Source: Dipteris shenzhenensis (taxonomy: Eukaryota > Polypodiophyta > Polypodiopsida > Gleicheniales). Taken from it: a DNA stretch of 64,000 nucleotides. Of the stretch, positions 32,760 to 43,215 are shown piece by piece. Each line of letters opens with the position of its first letter. The stretch's first letter is position 1. The notes under the pieces were generated by a model. The model saw only the letters and a list, made by a program, of their open reading frames with translations. It made no database searches and was not told the origin of the DNA. The position numbers and the translations under genes were made by a program. Location: assembly GCA_047967505.1 (NCBI GenBank), contig CM106539.1; one strand, 5' to 3'.

Positions 32760-34080
32760 ATCTCGAAGTGTGATTTGAAAGTAGGGTCTTTATTATATGA
32801 TTTGACTTTCAGATCTTGAAATTTGAAATTTGAATTTTGTATCTAAGATTCAAAATTTTAATTTTGAATTTTGAATTTTAAATTTTGAATCTCAGATTTT
32901 GAATTTTGAATTTTGAAATTTTCAGATTTGAAATTTGAATCTTAAGATTTGAATTTTGAATTTTAAATGGGGAGATTTGGCCATGCGGCCAAATCTTCTT
33001 GGCTTCTTTCAAAACATACAAGATTTGGCCATACAGCCAAATCTTCTTAGACCTTGGTGATTTGAAGAAGCTATAAAGATTTGGCATCACAACTAAATCT
33101 TCCTAAACCTTGCTGCTTTGAAAAGATTTGTCCACATAGCCAAATCTTCCTAGACACTCATGATTAGAAAGAAGATAGCAAGATTTGGCCGCATGGCCAA
33201 ATCTCCCTAGACCCTCGTGATTAGAAAGAAGTTAGCAAGATTTGGCCACATGGCCAAATCTCTTTAGACCTAGGTGATTTAAAAGAAGCTAGAAAGATTT
33301 GGCATCACAACCAAATCTCCCCAAATCTTGTTGCTTTGAAAAGATTTGGCCGCACGGCCAAATCTCCCTAGACCCTTGTGATGAGAAAGAAGCTAGCCGC
33401 ACAGTCAAATCTCCCTAAACCCTCGTGACTTATAAAAAGCTAGAAAGATTTCACATCGTAGCCAAGTCTCCCCAAACCTTAGTGCTTTGAAAACTTAGTG
33501 CTTTGAAAAGATTTGGCTGCACGGCCAAATCTCCCCAAACCTGGCGCTTTGAAAAGATTTGGCTGCATGGCCAAATCTTCCTAAACTTGTGCTTTGAAAA
33601 GAATTGGCCGCATAGCCAAATCTCCATAGACCCTTATGATTAGAAAGAAGCTAGCAAGATTTGACCACACACAAATCTCACCAAACCCTGGTGCTTTGAA
33701 AAGATTTGGCTGCACGGCCAAATCTCCATAGACCCTCGTGATTAGAAAGAAGCTAGCAATATTTGGCCGCACGGCCAAATCTCCCTAAATCCAAGTGATT
33801 TAAAAGAAGCTAGAAAGATTTAACTGATTTGAAAGAAGCTAGCAAGATTTGGTCGCACAGCCAAATCTCTCCAGATCCTAGTGCTTTGGAAGAAGCCCAC
33901 AAGATCTGGACACAAGGCCAAATCTCCCCAAACTTTGGTGCTTTGAAAGAAGCCCATATGATTTGGCCACACATCCAAACCTCCCCTTCCAGTGCTTTAA
34001 AAGAAGCCCATAAGATTTGGCCGCACGGCCAAATCTCCCTAGTGCGGCCAAATCTCCCTAGAATCTGGTGCTTTCCAAAT
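32760..34080. repeat. AT-rich block and palindrome array, right arm, inside predicted intron 1
   Basis: AT-rich TTTGAATTTTGAA repeats (32815-32965) are followed by about 17 copies of AGATTTGGCC-N4-GGCCAAATCT to 34050. Spacers carry CTAGACCCTYGTGATTAGAAAGAAGCTAGCA. Four-base centres vary (GCAC, ACAT, GCAT, TGCA and others), and several sites have lost one half. The block mirrors 30117-31060. One further isolated palindrome of this type lies at about 37354-37374 between two cargo exons. Confidence 0.9.
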
Positions 34081-34201
34081 CTACTACTATGTCTAGTGTC
34101 AATTCTAGATTCTATTTCAGATATGTTTATCGATAATGTGTTTTGTCTAACATTAAAGATTATAAAGATGATAGTTTTATATTGCTTGGGTTTTTTTACA
34201 G

Positions 34202-37007
34202 GAAAGACACAAATGTGAAGAAGGTTGAGAAAGTTATAAGTGGATTTGCAGAAAAAAGCATACCTTGGTACTTTGACATATATAGTATTGAGGGAGCACA
34301 GTTGACACGAGTTCACTTATTTGTTTCGTTACCTAATAAAAGTGCATACACTTGTGTTGGATCGGTACATCAAATCACTGAAGATGTGGTTGGAAAAGAG
34401 GGAGATATTGGATTATTGATCATTATAAATCAAAATAAGAAGTTTCTCTTGGATCCCAATGATTATGAAGCATCTCGTATGAAGTCTGATGTAGATGACA
34501 ACATGCACTCAAGAGGCTGGATAAGTGTTGAATCAATTGATGGAAATGAAATTGACACAGTGACAACAATCATTGAATCATATCGCAAAGTTTCAGCAAC
34601 ATTAAAGAAGCGTAAGAGTGGGGAAGATAGTGGGGAAGGAACAAAGAAAGGAAAATCGACTGTGGTTCAAGCACCAGGTGGTAGCGGAGAAGGGGCAAAG
34701 AAAGGAAAGCTAACTATAGTTGATGTACCACAAGAAGGAACACCTCCAGAGGGTATGCTAGCAGTTGTGGAAAGAAGCAGTGGTAGTGAATTGGAGCCAA
34801 GTGGAAAGGTCATAGGAAAGAAAGGGCAAAAGAAACCATCAGGCTTGGTGGAATATGAAAAATACTACTCATTCGGGTTGCATGCAACATTTTCAATTCC
34901 AGTTACAAGATGTCAAAAAGCTCCTCCAAGCTATGTATATAGAGGGTTGAACAAAGAGCATGTGGAGAAGCTTGCTGCAGACTTCGGTTATAACTCTAGG
35001 CCTCCTGCTGCTGTAGCGGATTTAATGCCTTTCAATCCTGAAACAAAGCAGCCCCTGGAAAGGGTAGATAAAAAGGATTTAACCAAGTGCCACTACTGGA
35101 TACTATCTGGACAACATTCAATATATGCTGCTAAAATATTCACATCTAATGATGATAACAGCACGGCCCAAAGAAAGAACTACTACCGCACCCGCCAGGT
35201 GAGGATTGTAGTGAATTGTCCCGCACGCTTTTGTGTGGAGATATCAAAGATGGCAAACCTGGAGTCTCAAAATATCTTGAGACAATCTCCATACATTGAT
35301 ATACTTAAGCAGGTGAGGGGACAATGGATTCTCTTTAACAGACCCAAGAAAGCACAACAAGGGCTTGCAAAAGGACATCCAGATCGTGAGAATTGGGATG
35401 TAAGTACAGATTTTAATTATGAATCATTTTTTACAAGTCGGTTTCATAATTATTGCATTCTAATGGATTCATATATTTTGCAGGCTTTCATTGACACTGG
35501 CAAGGTAACATTGGGCAATAGCTTTGCCACGAAGGATGTACATATGATAATCACAAGCGATGCCATTTATGATGGTTGGATCTCCATCCTTGAGGATTAC
35601 ATTGCAGGCAAATATTCACAAGATGGAAAATGCCGTAGGCAACCCACAGTCTCAATGTTTAGATGCTTGCGTGGATTGAGTGATGATCAAATTGGTCAAA
35701 TTCAAAATGACATTAAGGAAGGTAGAGTAGTCATAGCTAAAACAAAGACTGATGCCATGATTCTTGATATTGAAGGACGAGCTATGCAGATCAAGAGAGA
35801 TGCTGCACTACAAGAAGAACTTTATATGTTTATATCCGCAGAACGGCCTTCTTTAATGTTAAAAAATTGGGATGAGTGCAGATTACATTTTAAAATTACT
35901 CCAGAATTGTATCATCGGATTCGTGGTTGCTCTGACTCATGGTTAAAAGTGAAGCTTCAACAAGGCAAGGAAACTCCACCATTGCCTGATGCTGCAAAGG
36001 GGTATCTGAGGTGGATTATGGGACAAAGTGAAGGTGCAAGTCATGGGCCGAATTCCACCCGGCCTTGGAGGTTCTACACAGTCGGTTCAAACATGGAGGG
36101 AATGGAATTTATACATAATGTGTACCAAGAGCCAATGGCAATAGGGGTTGCCTTTTTGGATGTAATGTATGGACCAAGCAGAAGTAGAAATTGGAATGAG
36201 GATCGCTTTGAGTGTTTGTTGAAAAGCTTGATGACAATCGCTTCTCCCCCAGTGCAATTCCTTCTTGTGGTGTTCTTGACCATGGACCATGTATCATGTT
36301 TGAAGAATGCATTAAATAAGACATGCGGACAATATAAAATACACTTCGGTTGCCTTAATTTTGAAACTGCAGATATATTTGTCACTGGATCTATGGATGG
36401 CTTAATTGCATGTGTATTGGTAAGCAAGGAAAAGCATTTCAATGATATTGAGCGCTATACCAATGCACAATGTAAGCCATCAATATATGTTGCAGATGAA
36501 AAATATGAAAAATCAAGTGGTGCAGAAGAATCAGGTGATGAGGATGATGATGACGAGGATGATGATGATGAATTTGACATTGAATTGTCCTTGAAAAGAA
36601 AACGTTCAAGTATCATGAAAGACATGATCATGGGTTTCTGTCGAGAAGATGAGTATGTATTGGACTTGTTCGCTGAGGGGCTTGCTGCAATAGAGTCTCT
36701 TTCTTGTAAGAGGCGTGTTGTTTCAGTTGTTGAGACTTATGAGGAGTTGGCAAAGGTTGAAAGTATATGTTGCACGTATGCTTACAGTAATCATGAAATT
36801 CGACAATGGGCTGGCTTGCAAGAACCAATATTGGCAATAGAGGGGGTGCCAAAAGAAGATGATACAATTGAAGGTGGAGGGGATAAAGAAATTGATACCA
36901 TACCAGGACAAAAAGAGCTTCAACCCTTCAATGAAGAGCAGCGTGAGCATTTACAAAAACACGCTTCAAAGTTTTGGGAAACAGAAGAGGAAGCAACAGG
37001 TCCTTGA
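34202..37007 (+). CDS. ParB-like domain protein with possible methyltransferase-like C-terminal domain (element A cargo)
   Basis: Open from the acceptor at 34201 to a stop at 37007, about 935 codons. It contains an 84-nt intron at 35400-35483 (GTAAGTACAG...TTTTGCAG) that is in frame and lacks stops, so unspliced reading also works. The middle (about residues 235-385 from 34143) reads VYRGLNKEHVEKLAADFG, then YWILSGQHSIYAAK and ISKMANLES, the order of a ParB/Srx-type nuclease domain. Around 670-760, FLDVMYGPSRSRNWNEDRF followed by VVFLTMDHVSCLK resembles N6/N4 DNA methyltransferases, but the DPPY motif is altered (DVMYGP). An acidic D/E run (about 795-810) precedes a K/R nuclear-localisation-like stretch. 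ParB is fairly likely; methyltransferase is speculative. Confidence 0.6.
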
Positions 37008-37712
37008 AATTGTCCTTTTATATGGTGTTCATGTTTTCCATATGTTATCTTGCTATATTCTCCATATGATGTATTAATTTTGTTCCAAATATCTTTTAAT
37101 ATTTCTTGGAAATTTCTTCTATCTCATTGCCATAATTCAAACATTCATATGTATTCTTGAATATGTTTAATTTTCTATATTTCATGAAAAGATGTGTTTG
37201 CATGTTGTAATATCTTCGGAGTGTGATACACATCCAAATTTATTTATGAGTTCATAAATGTTAAAAAGTGTGTTGAGTCTTGATCGTGATGAATGAATTA
37301 GTGTAAATTGTTGTTTCTATCCTTATTCACTTCATATGAATGCACAAATATGTTTTGGCCGCTTGGCCAAATATTTTCTTAGTGGGAACACTTGGGCAAT
37401 GCTAGATAATGTTGGACTCCACTTTATCTATTACGCAAAGGTTTTTGGCATTGTAAGGATATGTAATTTTGGGGATTAAAATAACTTGAAAGGGTATAGA
37501 TTCAACAACTTTAGGGGGTATACTAAGCATATGAACATGAATGCTTTCTTTTTTTTAGTATTCCAATTTTGTTTTGAAAAAGAAAAACATGAATTCTTTC
37601 ACACAAACAAATTGCATTGAGAGCACACAACCTAAAGTTTGACAATTTGGTTTTCCATCTCAATCTTCAGTTTGTTTCTACTTATGAATTTCATTTCCTT
37701 GTTTATCAACAG
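37008..37712 (+). other. Spacer or intron between cargo blocks, with one isolated palindrome
   Basis: AT-rich, with TTTGGCC-N4-GGCCAAA at about 37356-37372. It ends at an acceptor (GTTTATCAACAG, 37701-37712). If the upstream exon ends at 36987 (ACAG/GTCCTT) the two coding blocks join in phase, so this may be an intron rather than an intergenic gap. The donor is weak. Confidence 0.4.
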
Positions 37713-39001
37713 ATATTGGCCATCTCAATTTCACATCGCTAGAAGCATTGCCTGTACATGTGACACCTGATCCAACGATTCATTATGTGCCTAATTTGAA
37801 CATTAGCATGCAAATTCCAAGCTCAACATGGTTGATTGAAAATGTTGAGGATGCAATGTCTGCAGTTAATGTTCCATTGACAAATGTGAATGCAAGCTTA
37901 GAAGGTAAAGGAGAAGATGCAATGTCATTGTATGAAGCCAAGGTGCAGGAAGAAATCTTAGAAGGTAAAGGAGAAGACATAATGTCACACTCAGAAATAA
38001 TGTCGAAAGAGGTGATAACAAAAATAAGACTAGCAGTGATAATAGATTTGAAAGGGTTATTGCTCGAGCATTGTTTTTCAAAGTCAAATAAACATATGAG
38101 CTTGCACAATGGGAAGCATTGGCTTGTTCTCCGTCCTGGGTGTTTAGAGTTTCTACAATGGTTGCTCGATCACTACCATGTTGGCATTTGGTCCACTGGA
38201 GGAGAAAAGGGCATGGTGCAACACATGCTGGACACTTTGGAGCATCATGTTAACAGAAAGTTACATTTCTTCATGGTTTGGGGTGCGATGGCATGCCACA
38301 AGCATACAAAGAGTAGAATCATTCGACCAGATAGGATGAATGTGGAAGCAGAGTTTAAACCATTAATGAGAGTGTGGTGTTGTTTTAAAGAGGAATGCAA
38401 ACCAGCAAGAACAGTGTTCATTGATGTTTCGCCTTACACGGGTTGTGTTAATCCAGCAGAAAATTGCATTTTCCCTACAAAATTTGATATAGATTGTGAT
38501 GATACTATTTTGCTTCATGAGTTATTACCGTACCTACAGATGCTAGATGATGCAGTAGATGTGCGCAGTGCCATCTCTTCTAACAGATTTGGTCAAGCTC
38601 CAATTGTCGAAGGGCATGATATGTTCTATTATTTTCAACCAGTGATCCTTGAATTCAAAGAAAAAAACAAAGAAGTTCTCGAAAGGATGAATGTCGAATC
38701 TCATATGTCTACTCGTAGTTCAATAAAAGACACAGAGAAAGGTATTACTTCACCTATAACCAAAACTAGAGTGAGAGGGACTTGTCCTACTACAAGAAGT
38801 ATGGTGCATGCTCAACATGTTACATTGAATGAAGAGGAAGAATGCATGCTAGGAAAAATTGCCAAAATGGGGCCATTGAAAGATAGTGAGGCAAAACGCT
38901 TTGCTATGGTTCTTGGATGCAAGGAAAGGGGAATCACTGCCGATGCTGCAAGGGCATTCTTAGCCAACTTGATTCGATTTTATTGTATAGACAACCCTTA
39001 G
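37713..39001 (+). CDS. FCP1/NIF phosphatase-like domain protein, active site altered (element A cargo)
   Basis: Open from a splice acceptor at 37712 to a stop at 39001, about 428 codons with no upstream ATG, so this is an internal or terminal exon. A 19-residue acidic repeat (LEGKGEDAMS, LEGKGEDIMS) occurs near the start. A NIF/FCP1 HAD fold follows: AVIIDLKGLLLEH where the family has DLDETLVH; LRPGCLEFLQWLLDHYHVGI; and TVFIDVSPYTGCVNPAENC ending in a DTILLHELLPYLQML segment. The DxDx(T/V) nucleophile motif is D-L-K-G-L, so the second Asp is Lys and catalysis is unlikely. FCP1-type enzymes act on RNA polymerase II tails; here a binding role is more likely. Confidence 0.7.
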
Positions 39002-39248
39002 GGAATGTGAATGATCTTGTTAATTAGAGTTGCAAACACAAATGCTCAACTAAAACATTTGTACCTACATTCTGATTTATATTTGGACACTATTTGGTTA
39101 GATTTGATTTCCAAAACATTATGTTTCAATTTGTTTTGTGAAAGAATTAATAGACATTGAGTTAGTACCTTGTCCAAAAAATGCTATGTGCTTTATGATG
39201 TGAGTTTGTATTCCTCCACTAAAAGAATGATTCTTTGATTTTAAACAT

Positions 39249-39820
39249 ATGATAGGTGTTGCAGATTGTCCTGAAAATTTGAAGAGCTATCTTATTACAA
39301 ATTTTGATCCTACATCCAATGGCTTATGGAAACATAAATTGCCCATACCCATTGAGCACGTGTTCGAAATGAATGGCATCCATTATGAAGTAAAGAAATC
39401 AACAATACCTGGGGCAGGATATGGTCTTTTTGTACATACGAGCATCAAGAAAAAACAAGATTTGATGGTATACAATGGTCCAAAGTATGATTATGATACT
39501 TGGAGATCTCTCCTCAGGTTTTTCCCAAGGATGAAGACTTATGGAATGTTTGAAGATCCATTCATTGAGCCATTGACAGATGTGAAATGTATTATGTGAA
39601 ATGTATTGTGGGAGATGTATTGTATGGAAACATTGCTGGATATATAAATAGCTCAATGTATTATAAAGAAAGAACAAATGTTATATTTGTATACATCCCT
39701 AAACTACCACCTTGGGCTCAAAAGTCACAAGGAAATTTGAGTGCCCATGGGTACATTACTGTGCAAACCATAAAGGATATCTCCTTTGGAGATGAGCTAC
39801 TTTGTGAGTATGAATACTAG
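39249..39820 (+). pseudogene. SET-domain protein (element A cargo), frame broken by a 14-bp duplication
   Basis: The first frame (39249-39599) has KKSTIPGAGYGLFVHTSI and a YNGPKYDY segment, the N-terminal part of a SET domain. The second (39587-39820) has GNIAGYINSS, a hydrophobic strand and GDELLCEYEY, the C-terminal S-adenosylmethionine and knot motifs (family NxxRFINHSC and GEELxxDY). They are out of frame because ATGTGAAATGTATT occurs twice in tandem at 39580-39607; one copy would keep the frame. A possible acceptor (GTTGCAG, 39257-39263) would let it join the upstream FCP1-like exon. SET domains are lysine methyltransferases; the conserved Asn-His of NHSC is Asn-Ser here. Confidence 0.75.
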
Positions 39821-40570
39821 TATGGAATTGTTAATGATTATGTTAAACAATGTGGTGAAAAATTGGCTATGTGTCAATGGTTTTGATTATATTTAGTACA
39901 AGAAAGCAATTTAAAAAAAGGTTTTTATCAAGACCATGTCTCTGAGTTTCATGAGCTCTATTGTGATGGAGAGTTTCATGAGCTCTATTGTGATGGAACG
40001 GTGTTTTTGAACACCACATTTATATGATGGATGTCAAAGCTCTACCATAATCCTATTGCATATGTCAATACTGCAATTTATCAACATAGAAACATAAGCA
40101 TTTGACATTAATTTATACATCTAATATACCAAATAAAAATTGACAGTTGTTGCAAGTTTAATTTTGTTTTTGAAGACCACATTTATATGATGGATGTCAA
40201 AGATCTATAACAATCCTATTGCATATATCAATACTCCAATTTAATTTACTCCAATGAATCTTCCTAACGCAACATCTATAAATTGGCTTTTCTTTGTGGT
40301 TTCGATGCATACGAACCAACAAACATCTTTCTTTCACTAGTAAATCAACAAATGTTTTGGCCATGGAGCCATGTTCACATCTATTAAGGCCTTTTGCCAT
40401 AGCAACATACGGAAGATTTTTGCTTGGGTTTCTAGGAATTGGGAAAGTATTGTGCATGGTCTAGTCTCCCCCAACATAACTGAAACTTGGGTCCTCAATG
40501 GAGCTAATGTTTCAATAAAAAACATCAAATTTTACTTTTGAAGTGACTATATTTTATTTCGTGGGAATTG
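39821..40570. other. Right subterminal region of element A
   Basis: Non-coding. A 25-bp unit GAGTTTCATGAGCTCTATTGTGATG is tandemly duplicated (39945-39997). The 16-bp palindrome GGTGTTTTTGAACACC is at 40000-40015. A 65-bp block ACCACATTTATATGATGGATGTCAAAG... at 40014 recurs at 40172. These are the kind of repeats transposases bind near ends. Confidence 0.6.
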
Positions 40571-40599
40571 GGATTTTCCCAAATTCTCTAATATAGTGT
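40571..40599 (-). repeat. Terminal inverted repeat, right (element A)
   Basis: Inverse of 26268-26296, 28 of 29 bases. Read inward from 40598 it begins CACTA. Confidence 0.8.
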
Positions 40600-42078
40600 T
40601 CAAATCTTGGTAGATTCCGACATCCCAGAAAGTGACACGTGGCCCATGCGCCACATCATCTTATCTGCCACGTGGCAGATAAGCATCTCAAAATTTGCCA
40701 CGTGGCAATCCTATCTGCCACATCATCAACACCACGTAAGCAGGCTACGTCATCCTACCACATCATCCTACCACGTCAGCACTGGCAGCCATGTCATCTG
40801 GCCACATCATCAAGCCACATCATCATCGACTGTCACATCATCACCGATTGCCACATCACTTACCACATCATCAATGACACATCATCAGCCACATCACCTA
40901 CCACATCATCAGTGACACATCATCAGCCACATCACTTGCCACATCATCAGTGACATGTCATCAGCCACGTCACCTACCATGTCATTAGTGACACATCATT
41001 AGCCATGTCACTTGCCACGTCATCAGTGACAAGTCATCAGCCACATCACTTGCCATGTCATCAGTGCCACATCACCACATCACCTTGCTGACATCATCTG
41101 TGCCACCTCAGCACTGCCACCTCAGTAATCCAGTCAGCACTGACCCTCTGCAGGCACAGTCCCTTACCAGGCACACTGTGCACACAGTGCATGTGCACAT
41201 TCCTGCCACCTCAGCACAGAGCTTCACTGGCACACCTCTTGCTAGGCACAGTGCCACATCATCACTACATGTGACTCACAGTGACACATCATCATTGAGC
41301 ACCATTTGCACTCCTTTTGCCCCTCCACTTAGATCAAGTCGTATCTCTTGATCCAGGAAGAATTTGAGGGTGCTCCAAAAAGGAAAGTCACTCGTTTTTT
41401 CATGATCTACGCGTTCGTCACATCATGCACACACTTTGGCGCAAGTTACACTCACATTTGAGCCTCATCGACAAAACCACTTCCTTCATGCACATTTGCC
41501 TCTACATCGACGCATCTGACCTAGCACTTAAAAAGAACAAAAGAAAAGGAATTATTTGTTGTTCTTTCATCGATAGATGGTTGGTTTAGATCTAGATCAG
41601 AGTAGACTAGATCGCCATAGAGGGGATGCTTTGAATTTCCCCAAGTTGCCAATCTAAGCCATGCCTGAAATTCCCGACTAGTACCTAATCGGAGTCAGTC
41701 CATACGCTCACATCTGATTTTACATCATTACATTACCTAAAACCTTACGTTCATCAGTTCAGTGAGCAGACTTCAGAGTTCAGAGGCATTGCAGATTGAT
41801 TCAGTGGGCAGATAACACTTGATTTCACACACACATGCCACCATTGTAGAGCCTATTCAGCTATCTCACGGCATTGTGCACATCATTTTCAGCCTTGTAA
41901 AGCCTCTTGGCTATTATCGGCATCATTGCCACAAGCCTTGTAACACAGATCAGATCTTATATACTGCAGTTCTATCTTTACCAAGGGTACAGAGATTTCA
42001 CTTGGCATCTTCAGTGTATTTGCAGTTGATTCATACAGAATTTTTCAGGACACTTTTTTTAAGTACATTGTTTGCACT
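40600..42078 (+). repeat. Copia element 2 leader, right part, with a CACATCATC tandem repeat
   Basis: From about 40625 to 41080 the DNA is built of CCACATCATC, CCACGTGGC and GTGACACATCATCAGCCACATCACYTACC units, the longest with a period near 48 bp. The remainder to the gag ATG at 42079 is non-coding. Frames through the repeat (His/Ser/Thr-rich) are artefacts. Confidence 0.6.
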
Positions 42079-43215
42079 ATGTCGAATAGCAACCTCAATC
42101 TGGAGGCATCTACTAAGTTAGAAAACTCCAATTACGGTACATGGAAATACCGAATGGAGACCATTCTTGTGCTTCAGGACAAATGGGAGTATGTCTAGAC
42201 CATTGGCCGATCCAGCCACCAGTAGCTCTACTCCATCTGTTGTCATAGCACCAGCAAAGGGATCTACATCGGGATCTATATCTACACAAATAATTTCCAC
42301 ACCAATAGTAGATCCTGCCATTGCCGATCTCAAGCAGAATGGGATAAGAAAGACAAGTATGCCTATCACCTGATCAAGCAGAATGTGCAAGATGTCATGC
42401 TAGGATAGCTCAACACAGTCAAGACATCAAAAGAAGCATGGGATATGTTTGCAGCTCTCTACGAGTCCAAGAACACATCTAGGATTCTCACCCTGAGAAA
42501 CCAGATCAACCAGAGTTTCCGCAACAGTAATGAAACCGGTCATGCTTATGTACTCCGCATCAAAGACTATAACAATCAACTTGCAGTAGCAGGAGAGACT
42601 ATGAATCCCACAGAAATGGTTCAAGTAATCCTGAATGGACTAGGAAAAGGATATGAGAATCTAGTCCAAAGTATTGCCATCCAATGGCAAATTCCAACAC
42701 TGGAAGAACTTCAGTCAGTTCTACTTGGTGAAGAACTCAGGACTCAGGCCATTCAAGAATGTAAAGGTCATTCTAATGATCAGGCATTCATAGCTTCAGA
42801 CAGAAGAAGAGGCAAAGGTAGAAAAAGAGGTAGATCATATCAGAAAAGTGGTCATCATCAACAAAATCAAAGTCAAAGTCAACATCAGCATTAGCATCAT
42901 CCTCAGCAACATCAGAATCAGCAAAGAGGAAATCATTCCAATCGAGGAAGATTCCAAGGATGAGGGAATGCATCCACCAATGTGTCAAACATTCAGTGCA
43001 ACTACTGTCACAAGTTTGGACACTATGAAAGAGATTGCCACAAGAAGCAGTATGACCAAGGCGGTCAATCCAGCAGTAATCGAGGGAATTCCTGAGGAAG
43101 AGGAAATCATCGTGGTGGACATTCTAGTCACAGTCATTTTGCAAATGAACATGGAAATATGTTTCTTGCAAGTGAGGAATTTCATCAGACTGATACAATG
43201 CACCTAGACACTGAT
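42079..43215 (+). pseudogene. Copia element 2 Gag, degenerate
   Basis: Starts ATG at 42079 (MSNSNLNLEASTKLENSNYG). It hits a stop at about 42196, then continues in another frame with the UBN2-type region NQINQSFRNSNETGHAYVLR and VILNGLGKGYENLV, a K/R-rich and Q/H-rich stretch, and a CCHC knuckle in the frame reading CNYCHKFGHYERDC (about 42999-43040). At least three stops or frame changes. A 90-bp stretch rich in AGATCCTGCC/CACC (42200-42330) does not fit Gag and may be a small insertion. Confidence 0.8.

Larger units (their letters stand above)
26268..40599. mobile_element. Large DNA transposon (copy A) with TIRs, transposase-like gene and chromatin-type cargo
   Basis: The left end 26268-26296 and the reverse complement of 40571-40599 agree at 28 of 29 positions (ACACC/T then ATATTAGAGAATTTGGGAAAATCC, 24 exact). 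Internal exact inverse 16-mers GGTGTTCAAAAACACC occur at 26616-26631 and 40000-40015. Between them lie a DUF7869 transposase-like gene (minus), a 4-kb inverted-repeat control region with palindrome arrays, and three plus-strand coding blocks (ParB/methyltransferase-like, FCP1-like, SET). Both flanks look like the leader of copia element 2. No clear target duplication was found (flanks CCAAAA and TCAAAT), which is the main weakness. It belongs to no superfamily I can name with confidence; the CACTA-like first bases of the right end (CACTA) are noted. Confidence 0.7.

Noticed and set aside
26269-40598. Assigning element A to the CACTA superfamily because one end reads CACTA
   Set aside because: The other end reads CACCA, no 3-bp target duplication is present (AAA and TTC), and the transposase-like gene is not TNP2-type.
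40607-40953. Two overlapping His/Ser/Thr-rich frames
   Set aside because: Both are translations of the CACATCATC tandem repeat in different frames.
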